Program-made: the position numbers and the translations under genes
Source of the DNA: Cercis canadensis
Taxonomy: Eukaryota > Streptophyta > Magnoliopsida > Fabales > Fabaceae
NCBI GenBank assembly: GCA_003255065.1
Contig: QAOA01000188.1
Coordinates: 3,329 to 67,328, forward strand
DNA: 64,000 bases
Reading direction: 5' to 3'
Shown: positions 37,172 through 49,050 of the stretch, one piece after another
Layout of the letters: every line of letters begins with the position of its first letter
Position numbering within the stretch: position 1 is the stretch's first letter
Notes under the pieces: generated by a model
What the model was told of the DNA's origin: nothing
Database searches by the model: none
Seen by the model: the letters and a program-made list of their open reading frames with translations, nothing else

Positions 37172-39207
37172 ATGGCTTCCTCTAGTGTTGAAAAAAAATG
37201 GCGGTATTAGTTGTGATGCTGATGATGATTGTGAATTTGTGCAAATCCCTAGTATTGTGAGTAATACAAATACTAGTGAAAATGTTGAACCACAATCCAA
37301 AAAGGTTAGATCATTAACCTATGATGTATGGAACTATTTTGTTAAAATTGGTATGGGTAAAGATGACAAAGAAAAGTGTAAATGTAAAGCTTGTGGGAAA
37401 GAATACACTTGTGCAAGTAAATCAGGAACTTCTCATTTATGCCGTCATGTTCCTAAATGTCATATGATTCCTAAATTTCATGATGTTGGGGAGATATTAA
37501 TTGATTCTGAAGAGAAGTTGAAGAGAAGAAAATTTGACTCTAATGTGAATTGTGAGTTATTGTCTGAATTGATTATTGCACATGATGTTCCATTTAGTAT
37601 TGTTGAGTGGAAGGTGTTTAGGAAATATCAAAAATTTTTGAATGAAGATTATAAGTTTATTTCTAGAAAAACTGTTAAACTTGATGTGCTGAAAAAATAT
37701 GAAGTGGAGAAAGAAAAATTGAAACAACAATTAGCCCGAATTCCTGGTAGAGTGTGTTTGACTTCTGATGTTTGGACTGCATGCACAAACCATGGTTATA
37801 TATCTTTAACTGCTCATTATGTTGATGAGAAATGGAAGCTGAATAGTAAGATTTTAGCATTTTCTCACATGCAATCTCCACATACTGGGCATGATTTATC
37901 ATTGAAGGTGCTTGAATGTTTAAAGGATTGGGGAATAGAGAGAAATTTTTTTTCCATTACTTTGGATAATGCTTCTTCAAATGACAATATGCAAAACATC
38001 TTGAAAGAACACCTTTGTTTGTCAAATAGCCTGCTACTTAATGGAGAGTTTTTTCATATTAGATGTTTTGCTCATATCTTGAACCTCATTGTTCAAGATA
38101 GTTTGAAAGTTGCTAGTGATGCATTGCACAAAATTAGACAAAGTGTGCAATCAAGTATCGTCGTGCCTTTCATAGTTTGAGTTTAGTTGATAAGAATTAT
38201 AAGTGGTGTCCATCAAATGAAGAGTGGAATAGAGGGACTTCAATGTGTGAATTCTTGAAGCCATTTTATCCAATTACCAACTTGATATCTGGGTCATCTT
38301 ATCCTACATCTAATTTGTATTTTGGAAAAATTTGGAGGATAGAGCTTCTTTTGACATCCAACTTGATGAATGAAGATTTGTTGATTCAAAACATGACTCA
38401 TAGAATAAAAGATAAATTTGACAAGTATTGAAAAGAATATAGTGTGGTTCTTGCATTTGGGGTTATTCTTGATCAAACCAAAAAACTCAATTTCTTGAAG
38501 TATACTTATTCTATATTCAATCCATATTATTATGAAGAAAAAGTTGAAAATGTTAAGAAAGATTTGTATCGAATGTTTGAAGAGTATGTCAATAAGGGTG
38601 CAACAACTTCAAAGACTTATTTCAATGTGAGTCAACCACCACCAAATATTATTGGAAGAGGAAAAGGAAAAGAGAAATTGCCTACACTATATTATGATGT
38701 AAGTTTGCTATTGAATTTTTTTTTAAACATTTTCATTGATTACACAATATTATTATGTAACTATGTAAGTTAAATATTAATTTCATCATTTGATAGGATT
38801 TTGAAGAATTTGATTGCCAACAAACTAACAATGCCGAAAAGTCTCAACTTTATATTTATTTGGAAGAGCCAAGGATCACAATCACATGAAGTTTTGATGT
38901 TTTGGCTTATTGGAGAGACAGAAGTAATAGATTTAGTGATCTTGCAAGGATGACTTGTGATATATTGAGCATTCTAATAATTATCGTAGCATCGAAATCT
39001 GCTTTTAGTATTGACTCTCGTGTGTTGAACAAATATAGAAGTTCTATGTTTGACGAAACATTGCAAGCTCTTCTATGCACACGTAATTGGCTACTTAGTT
39101 TTGTAGATGATGATGATGATGATTTAACTGACATTGATGATTTATGTCTCTCTAGAGAGGAGTCAAATGTTATTATTGAGGGCAATGATGAGGAAGAAGA
39201 AGATTAA
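37172..39207 (+). pseudogene. hAT transposase (BED finger, RNase H-like core, hATC), broken
   Basis: The ATG at 37172 (MASSSVE) is out of frame with the rest by one base at an A8 run. The BED finger follows (CKCKACGKEY...HVPKC). The catalytic core shows LTSDVW, TLDNASSND and the family hallmark RCFAHILNLIVQD. The C-terminal hATC dimerisation domain reads DVLAYWRDRSNRFSDLARM...SAFSIDSRVLNKYRSSM. It is damaged by a frameshift near 38155, a stop in place of a likely Trp near 38429 and another stop near 38890. A GT-AG intron from about 38700 to 38796 is likely. Confidence 0.85.
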
Positions 39208-39405
39208 AGACTTTCATAATTTGAATAGTTTTTTTAAACTTGTTATTTGGTTGTTATTTTGTTGATTTGATACTTTGATTTGCCTACTTGATTTTGTAGT
39301 TATGAATGTTATTTATGCTTAATTGTTTGATTGTTGGTTTGAGGCTTTGAACTATGATCATTTAAACTTGGTTATTGGTTTGATAATTATTTTTTATTTA
39401 GAATT

Positions 39406-39618
39406 ATGGGAGATGCTAATGGCTCTAGAAGATCTACAATTTGGAAACATTTTGAAAATGTTGATGTAGAAGATGAGAATGAGTTACTAAGAGCTTGTGC
39501 AAAATGTAAGGCTTGTGAGAAAGTTTATCATATACATTCAAAAAAATGTGGAACAAGTTATTTATGGCGTCATTTGCACAAATGTCCATCTCGAAATACA
39601 AGAGTTTTAGAATATTAG
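39406..39618 (+). CDS. Small BED-type zinc-finger protein inside the hAT element
   Basis: A 70-codon open frame starting MGDANGSRRSTIWKHFENV, with AKCKACEKVYH, GTSYLWRHLHKC and an ordinary stop. It has the same fold plan as the transposase BED finger (compare CKCKACGKEY, GTSHLCRHVPKC) but a different sequence. It lies 200 bases after the transposase stop on the same strand, in front of the right terminal repeat. It could be a separate DNA-binding accessory protein or a leftover from a second hAT copy. No stop interrupts it, unlike the transposase. Confidence 0.6.
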   Translation: MGDANGSRRSTIWKHFENVDVEDENELLRACAKCKACEKVYHIHSKKCGTSYLWRHLHKCPSRNTRVLEY

Positions 39619-39989
39619 TAATTTATTAGATTTATTTTAGTCAAGACTCAAGTAGTATGATTGTTGTGCTAAATACTTTTTAATTAGTATATGGTTAATG
39701 ATACATTAACAATTTATTATTATAAGTTTATTTGAGTTTGTATTTTGATTAAATATGTTAATATTTGATGTTTCATAATTAATATGTTCTCATATAGTCA
39801 TATTCTCTCAAAAATAAACATGGCAAAAAAAATTAAAAAATAGATTTTGGCCCGTTATGGCCCGCAGCCCGAAGTGGGCTGGTAAAATGATGGCCCGATT
39901 AAAACTGGGCCATTTTGGCCCGGCCCGTGGCCCGATGTGGCCTGGCCCTAATGGGCTGGGCTAGCCCGTTAGTCAGCTCTATCCGCTAT

Positions 39990-42904
39990 GCAGTTCAAGA
40001 AGGATGTTAGGCAGAAAGAACCCTCTTTTGTAGTTGTTCCACTACCTCATGAAAATGAGGACCAAGAGCTAGTCCCTCTGAAAATTCAAGTCGTATTGAA
40101 GAAATTTGAGGGCATAATGCTAGAAAAGTTACCATAAGTCTTGCCACCACGAATGATGATTGATCACGAGATTGAATTCATGCAAAGTGGAAAACCCCCT
40201 ACTGAAGCCCTTATCGGATGACACCTCCTAAATTGGCGAAACTACGAAAACAATTGAATGAGTTGTTAGAAGCAGGGTTCATTAGGTCCTCTAAAGCACC
40301 ATTTGGAGCTCCAGTTTTATTTCAGAAGAAACAGGATGAGAGTATTAGTATGTGTGTAGACTACTGAGCCCTTAACAAGCTCAAAGTGCTAAACATATAT
40401 CTTATTCCCTTCGTGCAAGACCTCTTTGATCAGTTGAGCACTGCAAAATTCTTTCCAAAGATGAACTTGAGGTCAAGTTACTACCAGGTTCAAATAGCAG
40501 AAGGGGATGAACCAAAAATCACTTGTGTCACTCAATATGGAGTCTTCGAGTTCATGGTCATGCCCTTTGGTCTAACCAACTCGCTGGCAACATTCTGCAC
40601 ACTTATGAACTAGGTATTCCATGACTACCTAGATAAATTTATGGTGGTTTACTTGGACAATATTATTGGTTACAGTTCTACCTTGGAGAAACATGTGGAG
40701 CACTTGAAGATGGTTTTTAATAGGTTGAAGCAGAACCAATTGTATGTGAAGTGAGAGAAATGCTCTTTTGTTCAGGAACGCATCAAGTTCCTTGGTCACA
40801 TTATTGAACGTGACTGCATACTGATGGATATAGAGAAGGTAAGGGCAATTCAGGAGTGGAGAACCCAAAATAGAGTCAAAGAGTTGCAAACTTTCTTAGG
40901 GTTAGGCAACTACTATTAGAGATTTGTAGAAGGTTACTCGAGGAGGACAACCCCTTTGACAGAACTCTTGAAGAAGGGTGTCATGTGGCATTGAAATGAA
41001 CAATGTCAAATGACAATTGAAGATTTGAAAAAAGGCTATGATTGGAGATCCTATGCTTGCTTTGCCAGATGTAAGGAAGCCTTTTGAGGTACAGATGGAT
41101 GCGTCCAAATTTGCCTTAGGGGGAGTCTTACTTCAAGAAAGTCATCTCGTTGCCTTCAAAAGCCACAAGTTGTCAGAGGCAGATAGGAGGTACACGGCTC
41201 AAGAGAAAGAAATGCTCGCTGTTATCCATTGCCTACGAGTTTGGAGGCATTACTTGCTTGGTTCTAGATTTATTGTTAAGACTGACAATTCTGTCGTTAG
41301 TAATTTCTTTTCACAGCCTAAATTGAGTGTCAAGCAGGGTCGTTGGCAATAATTCTTAGTGGAATTTAATTTTGAATTTGAGCATAAGGCAAGTCGGATG
41401 AACCAAGTTGTAGATGCCTTTAGTCGCAAGGCTGAGCTTGCGGCCATGACCTTACTACCACACACGGCTGCGAGTTGTGTTGCTACTTTGATGCGGAAGC
41501 TCATTCGAGAAAAATTGGAGAAAGACTAGGTGCCCCAAACCATCATGCAACTAGCTAAAGAAAGGAATACTTGCCAGTTCTAGATCGAGGATGAGGTGTT
41601 GTATGCCAAGAGGTGCATACTCTTTGTCCCGAAGGCTAGAGATTTGCGGAGGATTCTCTTAAAGGAGTGTCATGATACATTATGGATTAGCCACCTGGGT
41701 TGGTTCTCCATGCTTTATTGAAGTAGAGATACTATTGGTTGTAGATGAAAGAAGATGTGGTCAACTACACATGAACTTGTCTTATTTGTCAGTAGGATAA
41801 GGTGGAGAGAGAAAAAATTGCAAGGTTATTGGAGCCATTTCCAGTGCCGTGTAGGCCTTAGGAGAGCATATCGCTAGATTTCATTTCTAGCCTCCCAAAG
41901 GTGAGGGACTTAACCACATTCTTGGTGGTGGTGGATCGCTTTTCAAAGTATGAAACTTTCATCCTAACATCAAAATATTGCTCGGCAAAAGAGACAGCTC
42001 AACTATTTTTTAAGTATGTTGTGAAGTACTGGGACCTTTTTGTTCGAACTTTTTAAGCTTCTTGGTTTTGAACTTAATATCTCCTCTAACTTTTATCCTT
42101 AGTCGGATGGCCAGACATAGCGCTTCAATGGACTCTTGGAGGAATACTTGAGACATTTTTCTAATGCCAATCAAAAGAATTGACCACAATTACTAGATGT
42201 TGCGTAATTTTGCTTTAATGCCCAAAAGAGTAGTGCAACTAACCAGAGTCCTTTTGAGATTGTTATAGGGCAGCAGCTGTTTCTACCCCATATTGTCTCA
42301 GAACCTTATAGAGGAGTCAGCCCCAAAGCTCATCACTTCACTAAAGAATGGAAGCATAACGTTGAAGTAGCTCGTGCTTACCTCGAAAAAGCCTAAAAAA
42401 GGATGAAGAAATAGGCCAATAAAGGATGTAGACCGTTGGATTTCAAGGTGGGAGACCTCGTACGCATAAAGTTAAATCCATAACAACTTAGAGTCATGAG
42501 GAAACAAGACAAGAGATTGATCTAAAGATATGAAGGCCCCGTTCCCATAATTTCTAAGGTTAGGAAGGTGGCGTACAAGATAGTCCACTAGCAGGGATGA
42601 GAGTGCACCTGGTCGTTCATGTCAGCAACTTGAAGCCATACCATCCAAAAGCAGAAGATCCGACGCGCAACCAACCCACATGTTCAGGAGTAAACCTCAA
42701 CAAGCTGAAATAGAAGATCGTGGAGGAGATCCTTGCAAACAGAGTGGTTCGAGTTAGCGACGTCCAAGGAAAGAGTACTTAGTGAAGTGGAAGGGACTTG
42801 GAGATGAAGAAATCAGCTGGGAGAAAGCAGAAGACTTAACCGATTTCAAGCAGTATATCGAAGCTTTCCAATTAGCACAATCGATGAAGACGCCGACCAA
42901 TTAA
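39990..42904 (+). pseudogene. Gypsy reverse transcriptase, RNase H, integrase, chromodomain: decayed
   Basis: Reverse transcriptase blocks include DLFDQLSTAKFFPKMNLRS, YGVFEFMVMPFGLTNS and VVYLDNIIGYS. The YLDD catalytic box reads YLDN, losing one metal-binding aspartate. RNase H shows FEVQMDASKFALGGVLLQ and YTAQEKEMLAVIHCL. Integrase is recognisable only in pieces (SDGQT, TNQSPFEIV). The end is a chromodomain with EEILANRVVR, LVKWKG and EISWEKAEDL. Many stops and frameshifts throughout. Confidence 0.85.
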
Positions 42905-42915
42905 GTGGGGGAGAA

Positions 42916-43110
42916 TGTCATAATCACTCATGACCGACACATTGACCTCTAGACACTACTGTTTCCTTCGATACTTGGTAGGGAAGTAGAGAAGAGTCTA
43001 GATAAGCTCCACACCAAATTTGGGACTTTGAGCATCACTGGATTTTTTTGCCATTTTCTGTAAGATTGAGGTTATTTTTGTAATTTTTCAAGGATCCGCT
43101 TGTCTAGTGC
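42916..43110 (+). repeat. Gypsy 3' LTR, first part
   Basis: TGTCATAATCAC follows the purine tract. Homologous to the 5' LTR up to CTTGTCTAGTGC, where the solo LTR is inserted. Confidence 0.85.
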
Positions 43111-46084
43111 TATAGACACCGTATTTTGTCCAGGTCTTTTTCATGGTTTAAAAATGTTTTTTTAAAAAAAAAGATAAATTCTTAATTTTTAAATAGTGAT
43201 TTTTATTTTGTTGTTTGAGCTTTTGTAATGAATATAAAAAAAAATAAGCCCAATCTATTATCAACTTAGCCTATTTAAACTTATTTGGTCCATATTTTGT
43301 TTTTATTTTTTATTTTTATTTTTGTAAATAGTAGTTAAAAAATATAAACTAGTTTTGTTAATTAATTTANATTTATGCATCATTGGATCTAAAGGAGCCA
43401 ATAGGAGAGCAAGGAATAGATTTCCTTCTTTCCCCATTGGTCTAAGCTTGAGTTATCCTCTTTTTAATTGAATAACTAAGTAACTAAATAAATAAAGCAA
43501 ATAAAAAAAAAAGAGGGCAGCAGTTGGAGGACAAAATAGAAAATGACAAACAAAATATCTAGGAGAAATGAGTTATACGTATAGAGAAGAAGAGAGAAAA
43601 CCATGGACATATAGAAAAAAAAGAATAGTTGAAGAGAGAGTGGGTAGAGAGAGAAGGCAGAAATCGTTGGTGAGCAAGAAAGGAGACTAGAAATTGCATT
43701 GAGATAACAAGCAAGATAAAGAAATTCAGCAAAGAACCAAAAAGAGGGGAGAGGGGCAGAAACGCATTAAGAGCAGATGAGAGAAATAAATATTCAGCAA
43801 CTGGAGAGTATAAACCGAATACAAGAAAGAGAGCCAAAAACGCAAGAAAAAGAGAAAGAATAGAGAGGGGAGCATAAAATTGTTCTTGAGAAAGAGAAGG
43901 AACTGAATAGGGGATAAGTCTCTCTCCCTCAACGGTTTGTTTCTGCCTAATTTCTATTTCATTAATCAGTTTAGGTATATTTATTCTATTAAAATGGGAT
44001 TTGTTTTCTTCATTTGGATTGCATGAATTCTTGCTTATTCTCTGTTGTTGGAATTCACTATTTCCTTACTCTGTTATGATGTTCTCCTCCATTTGCCTTC
44101 TAAGAATTGATTTATTAATTTTTATGGAGATGAAAAGAAGATCCAAAGTACTGTACATAGGAATTTCGATTTGAAATGTTGTTTACTGTTGTGATTATGA
44201 TGGTTATTATTAGCTCAATTGTCATGTATTTGTTGATAGATTTATGTTCTATTGGTCTTTGAATCATGGAGTTTGTTATGGTTCTGTAAAAATATGCCTA
44301 GTTGTTCTGATTTCCCTTCTTTACTATTTTACTGTCTAAATGGTGGCTTGTTTGGGTTCTTGGGATTTGCTATTTTAGTGACCAATTAGAGGTTATTTGT
44401 GGTATATTTTGAGCTGCTGTTACTGTTATTTTTTAGGGTGGGANNNNNNNNNNNNNNNNNNNNNNNNNNNNNNNNNNNNNNNNNNNNNNNNNNNNNNNNN
44501 NNNNNNNNNNNNNNNNNNNNNNNNNNNNNNNNNNNNNNNNNNNNNNNNNNNNNNNNNNNNNNNNNNNNNNNNNNNNNNNNNNNNNNNNNNNNNNNNNNNN
44601 NNNNNNNNNNNNNNNNNNNNNNNNNNNNNNNNNNNNNNNNNNNNNNNNNNNNNNNNNNNNNNNNNNNNNNNNNNNNNNNNNNNNNNNNNNNNNNNNNNNN
44701 NNNNNNNNNNNNNNNNNNNNNNNNNNNNNNNNNNNNNNNNNNNNNNNNNNNNNNNNNNNNNNNNNNNNNNNNNNNNNNNNNNNNNNNNNNNNNNNNNNNN
44801 NNNNNNNNNNNNNNNNNNNNNNNNNNNNNNNNNNNNNNNNNNNNNNNNNNNNNNNNNNNNNNNNNNNNNNNNNNNNNNNNNNNNNNNNNNNNNNNNNNNN
44901 NNNNNNNNNNNNNNNNNNNNNNNNNNNNNNNNNNNNNNNNNNNNNNNNNNNNNNNNNNNNNNNNNNNNNNNNNNNNNNNNNNNNNNNNNNNNNNNNNNNN
45001 NNNNNNNNNNNNNNNNNNNNNNNNNNNNNNNNNNNNNNNNNNNNNNNNNNNNNNNNNNNNNNNNNNNNNNNNNNNNNNNNNNNNNNNNNNNNNNNNNNNN
45101 NNNNNNNNNNNNNNNNNNNNNNNNNNNNNNNNNNNNNNNNNNNNNNNNNNNNNNNNNNNNNNNNNNNNNNNNNNNNNNNNNNNNNNNNNNNNNNNNNNNN
45201 NNNNNNNNNNNNNNNNNNNNNNNNNNNNNNTTTGTTTGTATATTTTTGGTTGATTTTGGGTTATTCCTTTTGAAGCATGTAGAGATTAAATTTGTAGGTC
45301 ACTTAGGTAGATTTCTTTTAAGTCTTGCCTATCCTATGTTTTGGTGTATTCATGGGCATCATTGGATACAACTCATGGTAATTATAAGTATGAGCAAATC
45401 AGAAGGCCTAACCAGAAGATACCTAGCTGCAAGTTTGGAGTAAGAATGTTGTTTTATTATTATTTTTTATATAAAAATTAAGATTTCTCAGTGCTTATAT
45501 TTTGAGACAAGTTTTGTAATATTTTAGATAATGCATTTGCACTGCATATAAAAAAATATACATGTGCTGCGTAGTATCCGCATGCCCCTTCACTTATCAT
45601 TGGAGGATAGGGCGAGTCAGTCCTATATGAGATGTCTTTCTCTATTCGATTTAGGTGAAGGTAGCGCCACCTTAAACGGTTGCTTTATGCGATGAAAGGG
45701 TTGAAAGATTTAGGTTTCAGAAAAGAATTCATGCATTGAATATTTAAATTCTTTGTTTTTATTTTTGTCAGATATTTTTGTAACACATTTATTATTTTGG
45801 GGTAAATAAAATACACATTTTGGCCATATTATGTTCACACAATTAATTTAGGGTAACTGTCTTTAGACGGATGCTACAGGGTGCCTAACACCTTCCCCAC
45901 TCATAAACGGACTCCCGAACCCTCTCTGGTTCGCAAATTATTTTTTAATTAAAAATGAGTTTTTCAATTGTTTCTTATTTTCTTAATACAATTAGTGGCG
46001 ACTCCAAGTTTTCTTTCAAAAATTAATTTTTTTTTCTTTAAGTTCGCTATTTGCGTCATAGCAACATTTAGGTACGTTGTGACA
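43111..46084 (+). mobile_element. Solo LTR (same family as 8492-11248), TSD AGTGC, contains the assembly gap
   Basis: AGTGC flanks it (43106-43110 and 46085-46089). Ends are TATAGACACC and ACGTTGTGACA, the decayed form of TGTTGATACC...GTTGCGACA. It shares GGTGCCTAACACCTTCCCC and GTGGCGACTCC near the 3' end with the other members. No coding domains in the visible part. Positions 44444-45230 are N, so length and content there are unknown. Confidence 0.8.
44444..45230. other. Assembly gap (787 Ns)
   Basis: A run of N inside the solo LTR. The two long plus-strand frames across it are artefacts of translating N. Confidence 0.99.
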
Positions 46085-46302
46085 AGTGCCGAAGAAAAGC
46101 ACATGACTGTGTTTCTTGAAATTTTATCTAAATTTACATGTATCTTTTGTCCAATTTGAACATTCAGTTCTCCAAAAAGAGACTTTATGTCGGCTAGAAA
46201 AATTGATGTTTAGTCCTGCCGGAAAGAAAATGGTCCGTTAAGCTTTTTAGGGGGGTGCCAGGTGACCCGGGGTAAGACTTGACACTAGCATATGGGAGGG
46301 CT
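46085..46302 (+). repeat. Gypsy 3' LTR, second part, truncated
   Basis: Resumes at GCCGAAGAAAAGCACATGA, matching 5' LTR positions from about 33594, and ends at GGGCTTTGT, where the match is lost. Confidence 0.8.
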
Positions 46303-46734
46303 TTGTAATTAGGTTTAGGTATTGTTTTAGGGGAAAAACTAAATAACCTATAGCACTACAAAAAAGAGTGGGGGTTAGACCATGGGTTTCCTAAAGTTCT
46401 AATGAGATTATAATTTGGATGCCACTAAACCAACCCGAACGGTTGATTCAATATGATTTCTTATAATACTTGGAAAGAGAGAGGGAGTAGACCATGTTGA
46501 CAAGTTTTTAAAAATTCTAATAGGACCATAATTTGGATAATTACTAAACCAAGTACTAGGATAAATATATTGATTTTTGATTTATAAGAACTATTAACAA
46601 ATTGTTTTCCATTAATGTTGAAATTTTTGATTCAATTTGTAAAAGTATTGATGTTTTGAAATAAATTGCAAAAATATCTATCTATAAGGAGTCATCATCT
46701 TTATATCATCATTGGCTACTAATTTGTTTTGTGC

Positions 46735-46790
46735 CGTGCCCCCTCCTGTGCAGCCGCGCATTGCGCGGGGTGAAGTATGGCGTTTTTTTG
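46735..46790 (+). mobile_element. Helitron 3' end remnant
   Basis: CCGCGC-ATT-GCGCGG is a perfect 6-bp hairpin (46754-46768), followed by GGTGAAGTATGG, where a working end would have CTAG. The lead-in GTGCCGTGCCCC resembles the one at 12931. The terminal tetranucleotide has mutated or been lost. Confidence 0.6.
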
Positions 46791-47351
46791 TCCTTCTACA
46801 ATTGACATGACATCTACGCCAAATCAAGGTTAGTATGTATTTTATCTTATGCAATAGAACTGTTAATCTTTGTAAAAAAAATGTTTTAATATATGATGCA
46901 TTTATCTAAGTATGGATATTTTAGAAGATGTATATCATTGTAATTTTTTTTATAATGATTACCAAGTATCTTTTTGGCCCCTCAATAATTTTGTTCAAGA
47001 TCTTCCATTGGCTACATTACTTTACACAATTTCACATTGTTTGCTTTGCTTACAAAAATACCATAGAAGCTCAATTAGAAGAGGATTGAAAATGGTAACT
47101 GTGGATTTTCTATCGTCTTCTCAAGAAACAAATGGGCACTGGTAACTAACAATGTTATGGAATGGAAAGGTCAACTCGAAATCAGAGAGCAATGTAATGG
47201 ATTCGAAATTTAGAATTACAATTAACGATTTAGTGGCAATGGTGACAGAGCTAGCAAAGCCAACAACTAGTGCACAACTCTCATAGTAACTGGTAAACTG
47301 AGAATAAATCTTAGTGAGCTTCACCAAGGGGAGCAAAATACTAAATTTTTT
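46791..47351. other. Unassigned sequence
   Basis: A 77-codon ORF at 46912-47145 has no recognised family. No termini or RNA genes were seen. Confidence 0.35.
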
Positions 47352-49050
47352 TAGAGTAAAACCTCTTTTTAGTCACTGAAATATATGGGCGGTGACACTT
47401 TAGTCCTTGAAAGATTTTTACCGACAAATTCGTCCCTGAAAGATCATTCCGTCCGCCATTTTAGTCCTCCGTCAGTGTTCATTAGTGGGGCTTAACAGAA
47501 AATGCCACGTGGCACGTTAAGTACTAACGTGGCCGTTAAGTAATGACGTGGCACCTTAAAAAATATTTCTCTCTCATCTCTCTCTCTTCGACATCCTCTA
47601 TCCCCGCCATCTCTCTCTCTGCTAGTGGCCGTTAGGAGAAGTTCTGAAGACCATAGTTTTGTTTCAGTTTAAAATTTAAAAACTCTGATAAGCCAAGAAG
47701 ATCTCATCATGTGCCTATAAAAAATCCTCAGTTCATGGTGTGCCAAATCAATGTGGAGTGGTTGTGGGTTGCATGCATGGCTGAGTCAACTTGGGGTACA
47801 CCGAACTCACTGAGTCATGCAACTAGGATTGGGCATTGGACGTGGAAGGACGTGGCCATGATTCTCCCACTATTCTGTTTCTGCTGCACTTATTTAGTTT
47901 TTAGTTATTTCTTTTGGTAGAATGTTTAGCATCTTTGTGTTCGCACGTAGCAACTTGTTTTCTGCAGTTTGTTTGTTGGTTGGTTTGTAGCTATTTAAAG
48001 GCTATGAATGTTGATGAAAGTATGAAGTTATTTCTAAATACACTTGTGGTTTGTTCTCACCCAAAGAGAATAACTTTAGTTTTCTGGTGTTATACTTCTG
48101 CTCTTGACTGGGACCTATCAAACTCTCACTAATGAAATTATAATCAAATAACTTCGTATTACAAAGAAGAGGAAGATGTAAGAAAATTTTCTTTTTGGAG
48201 TTGTGACTGGAGCATTTGAAGTGCTTGACCAAGTAATATGAATGATAAGATGATGTAATGAAGTGGTACTTGGGGTTCCGTTTGTCATTGGGCACTAGTG
48301 CAGAGGTAATTCTGAGGCAAATAGAGTAAGCTAGAAGCAGAACCGCATGGCAGGGGAGTTGTAGTTCTGGCAAGAGATGGCGTGAGGATGATGGAGTTTT
48401 TGGCAGTCAAAAAGAAGCAAAGTCCCCTAAGCAAAGCAGCAATGCCTTAGAAAGTGGGGGACTATGCTCTGCCCCTGTTTGCTGCCTCTTCTTAGTTATG
48501 CATGTAAAGAAGCTCATTTTCAGGTATTGCAAAGCGAATTGGCAGCAAGACCTGAGCTTAGAGAGTTGCCTTGATTCATTTGAAGGAACCAAATAATTAG
48601 GATGGAGTGGTCCTTGTAGCACCAATGTGTAAAGTAAGCTCATTCTCTGTATTGGAGTTTTTGTTTTTAAGCTATCCTCACTCAGTATTGCAGTGGCACT
48701 TATGGATGGAAGAATGCGAGAGAGATGCAAGAGAGATGGCGGGGAGAGAGGATGGCGGGGAAAGAGAGAGAGAGGCGAGATGCGAGAGAGATGGTAGGGA
48801 GAGAGGATGGCGGAGAGAGAGAGAGAGAGATGAAAGATGAGAGAGAATTTTTTTTAATTTTTTAAGGTGCCACATCAGCACTTAACGTGCCATGTGGCAT
48901 TTTTCGTTAAGCCTCACTAATGGACACTGACAGAGGACTAAAATGACGGATATAATGATCTTTTAGGGACCAATTTGTCGGTAAAAATCTTTTAAGGACT
49001 AAAGTGTCACCACCCCTATCTTTCAGGGACTAAAACAAGGTTTTACTCTA
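47352..49050. mobile_element. MULE-like element with about 220-bp terminal inverted repeats
   Basis: The left arm (TAGAGTAAAACCTC...) and the reverse complement of the right arm (TAGAGTAAAACCTTG...) stay alignable for about 220 bases. Shared blocks are GGTGACACTTTAGTCCTT, TTTTACCGACAAATT, CATTTTAGTCCTC and GCCACRTGGCACGTTAAGT. There is no transposase. Long inverted ends and a non-transposase interior fit a Mutator-like non-autonomous element. A clear 9-bp target duplication was not found. The interior (47640-48700) might hold captured host sequence (a 69-codon frame at 47711-47920) but I do not recognise it. Confidence 0.7.
48712..48846. repeat. GA-rich minisatellite next to the right arm of the MULE-like element
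   Basis: Repeated GAGAGATGG, GAGAGAGGATGGCGGGG and GAGAGAGA units. Its complement appears in the left arm near 47570-47630 (CTCTCTC...CCCCGCCATCTCTCTC), so it is part of the inverted-repeat structure. Confidence 0.65.

Larger units (their letters stand above)
35902..39981 (+). mobile_element. hAT DNA transposon (4080 bp), 8-bp TSD with one mismatch
   Basis: Inverted ends TAGAGCTG/CAGCTCTA, flanked by TCCTCTAT (35894-35901) and TCCGCTAT (39982-39989). Subterminal regions on both sides hold GGCCCG/GGGCT phrases. Inside are a transposase gene (37172-39207), a second BED-finger ORF (39406-39618), a CT-rich 5' region and a GC-rich minisatellite (36660-36880). It interrupts the gypsy polyprotein between protease and reverse transcriptase. 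Confidence 0.9.
33397..46302 (+). mobile_element. Ty3/gypsy chromodomain retrotransposon, decayed, with two nested insertions
   Basis: 5' LTR at 33397-34126, iMet primer site at 34129, gag-protease to 35895, reverse transcriptase to chromodomain at 39990-42904, purine tract AGTGGGGGAGAA, and a 3' LTR from 42916. A hAT transposon (35902-39981) sits between protease and reverse transcriptase. A solo LTR (43111-46084) sits in the 3' LTR. The 3' LTR stops at about 46302, where the 5' LTR continues for another 300 bases, so the end has been lost and no target duplication can be checked. Confidence 0.88.

Noticed and set aside
44397-45443. Two long open frames (348 and 284 codons) on the plus strand
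   Set aside because: They consist mostly of translated Ns from the assembly gap at 44444-45230. The real flanks encode nothing recognisable.
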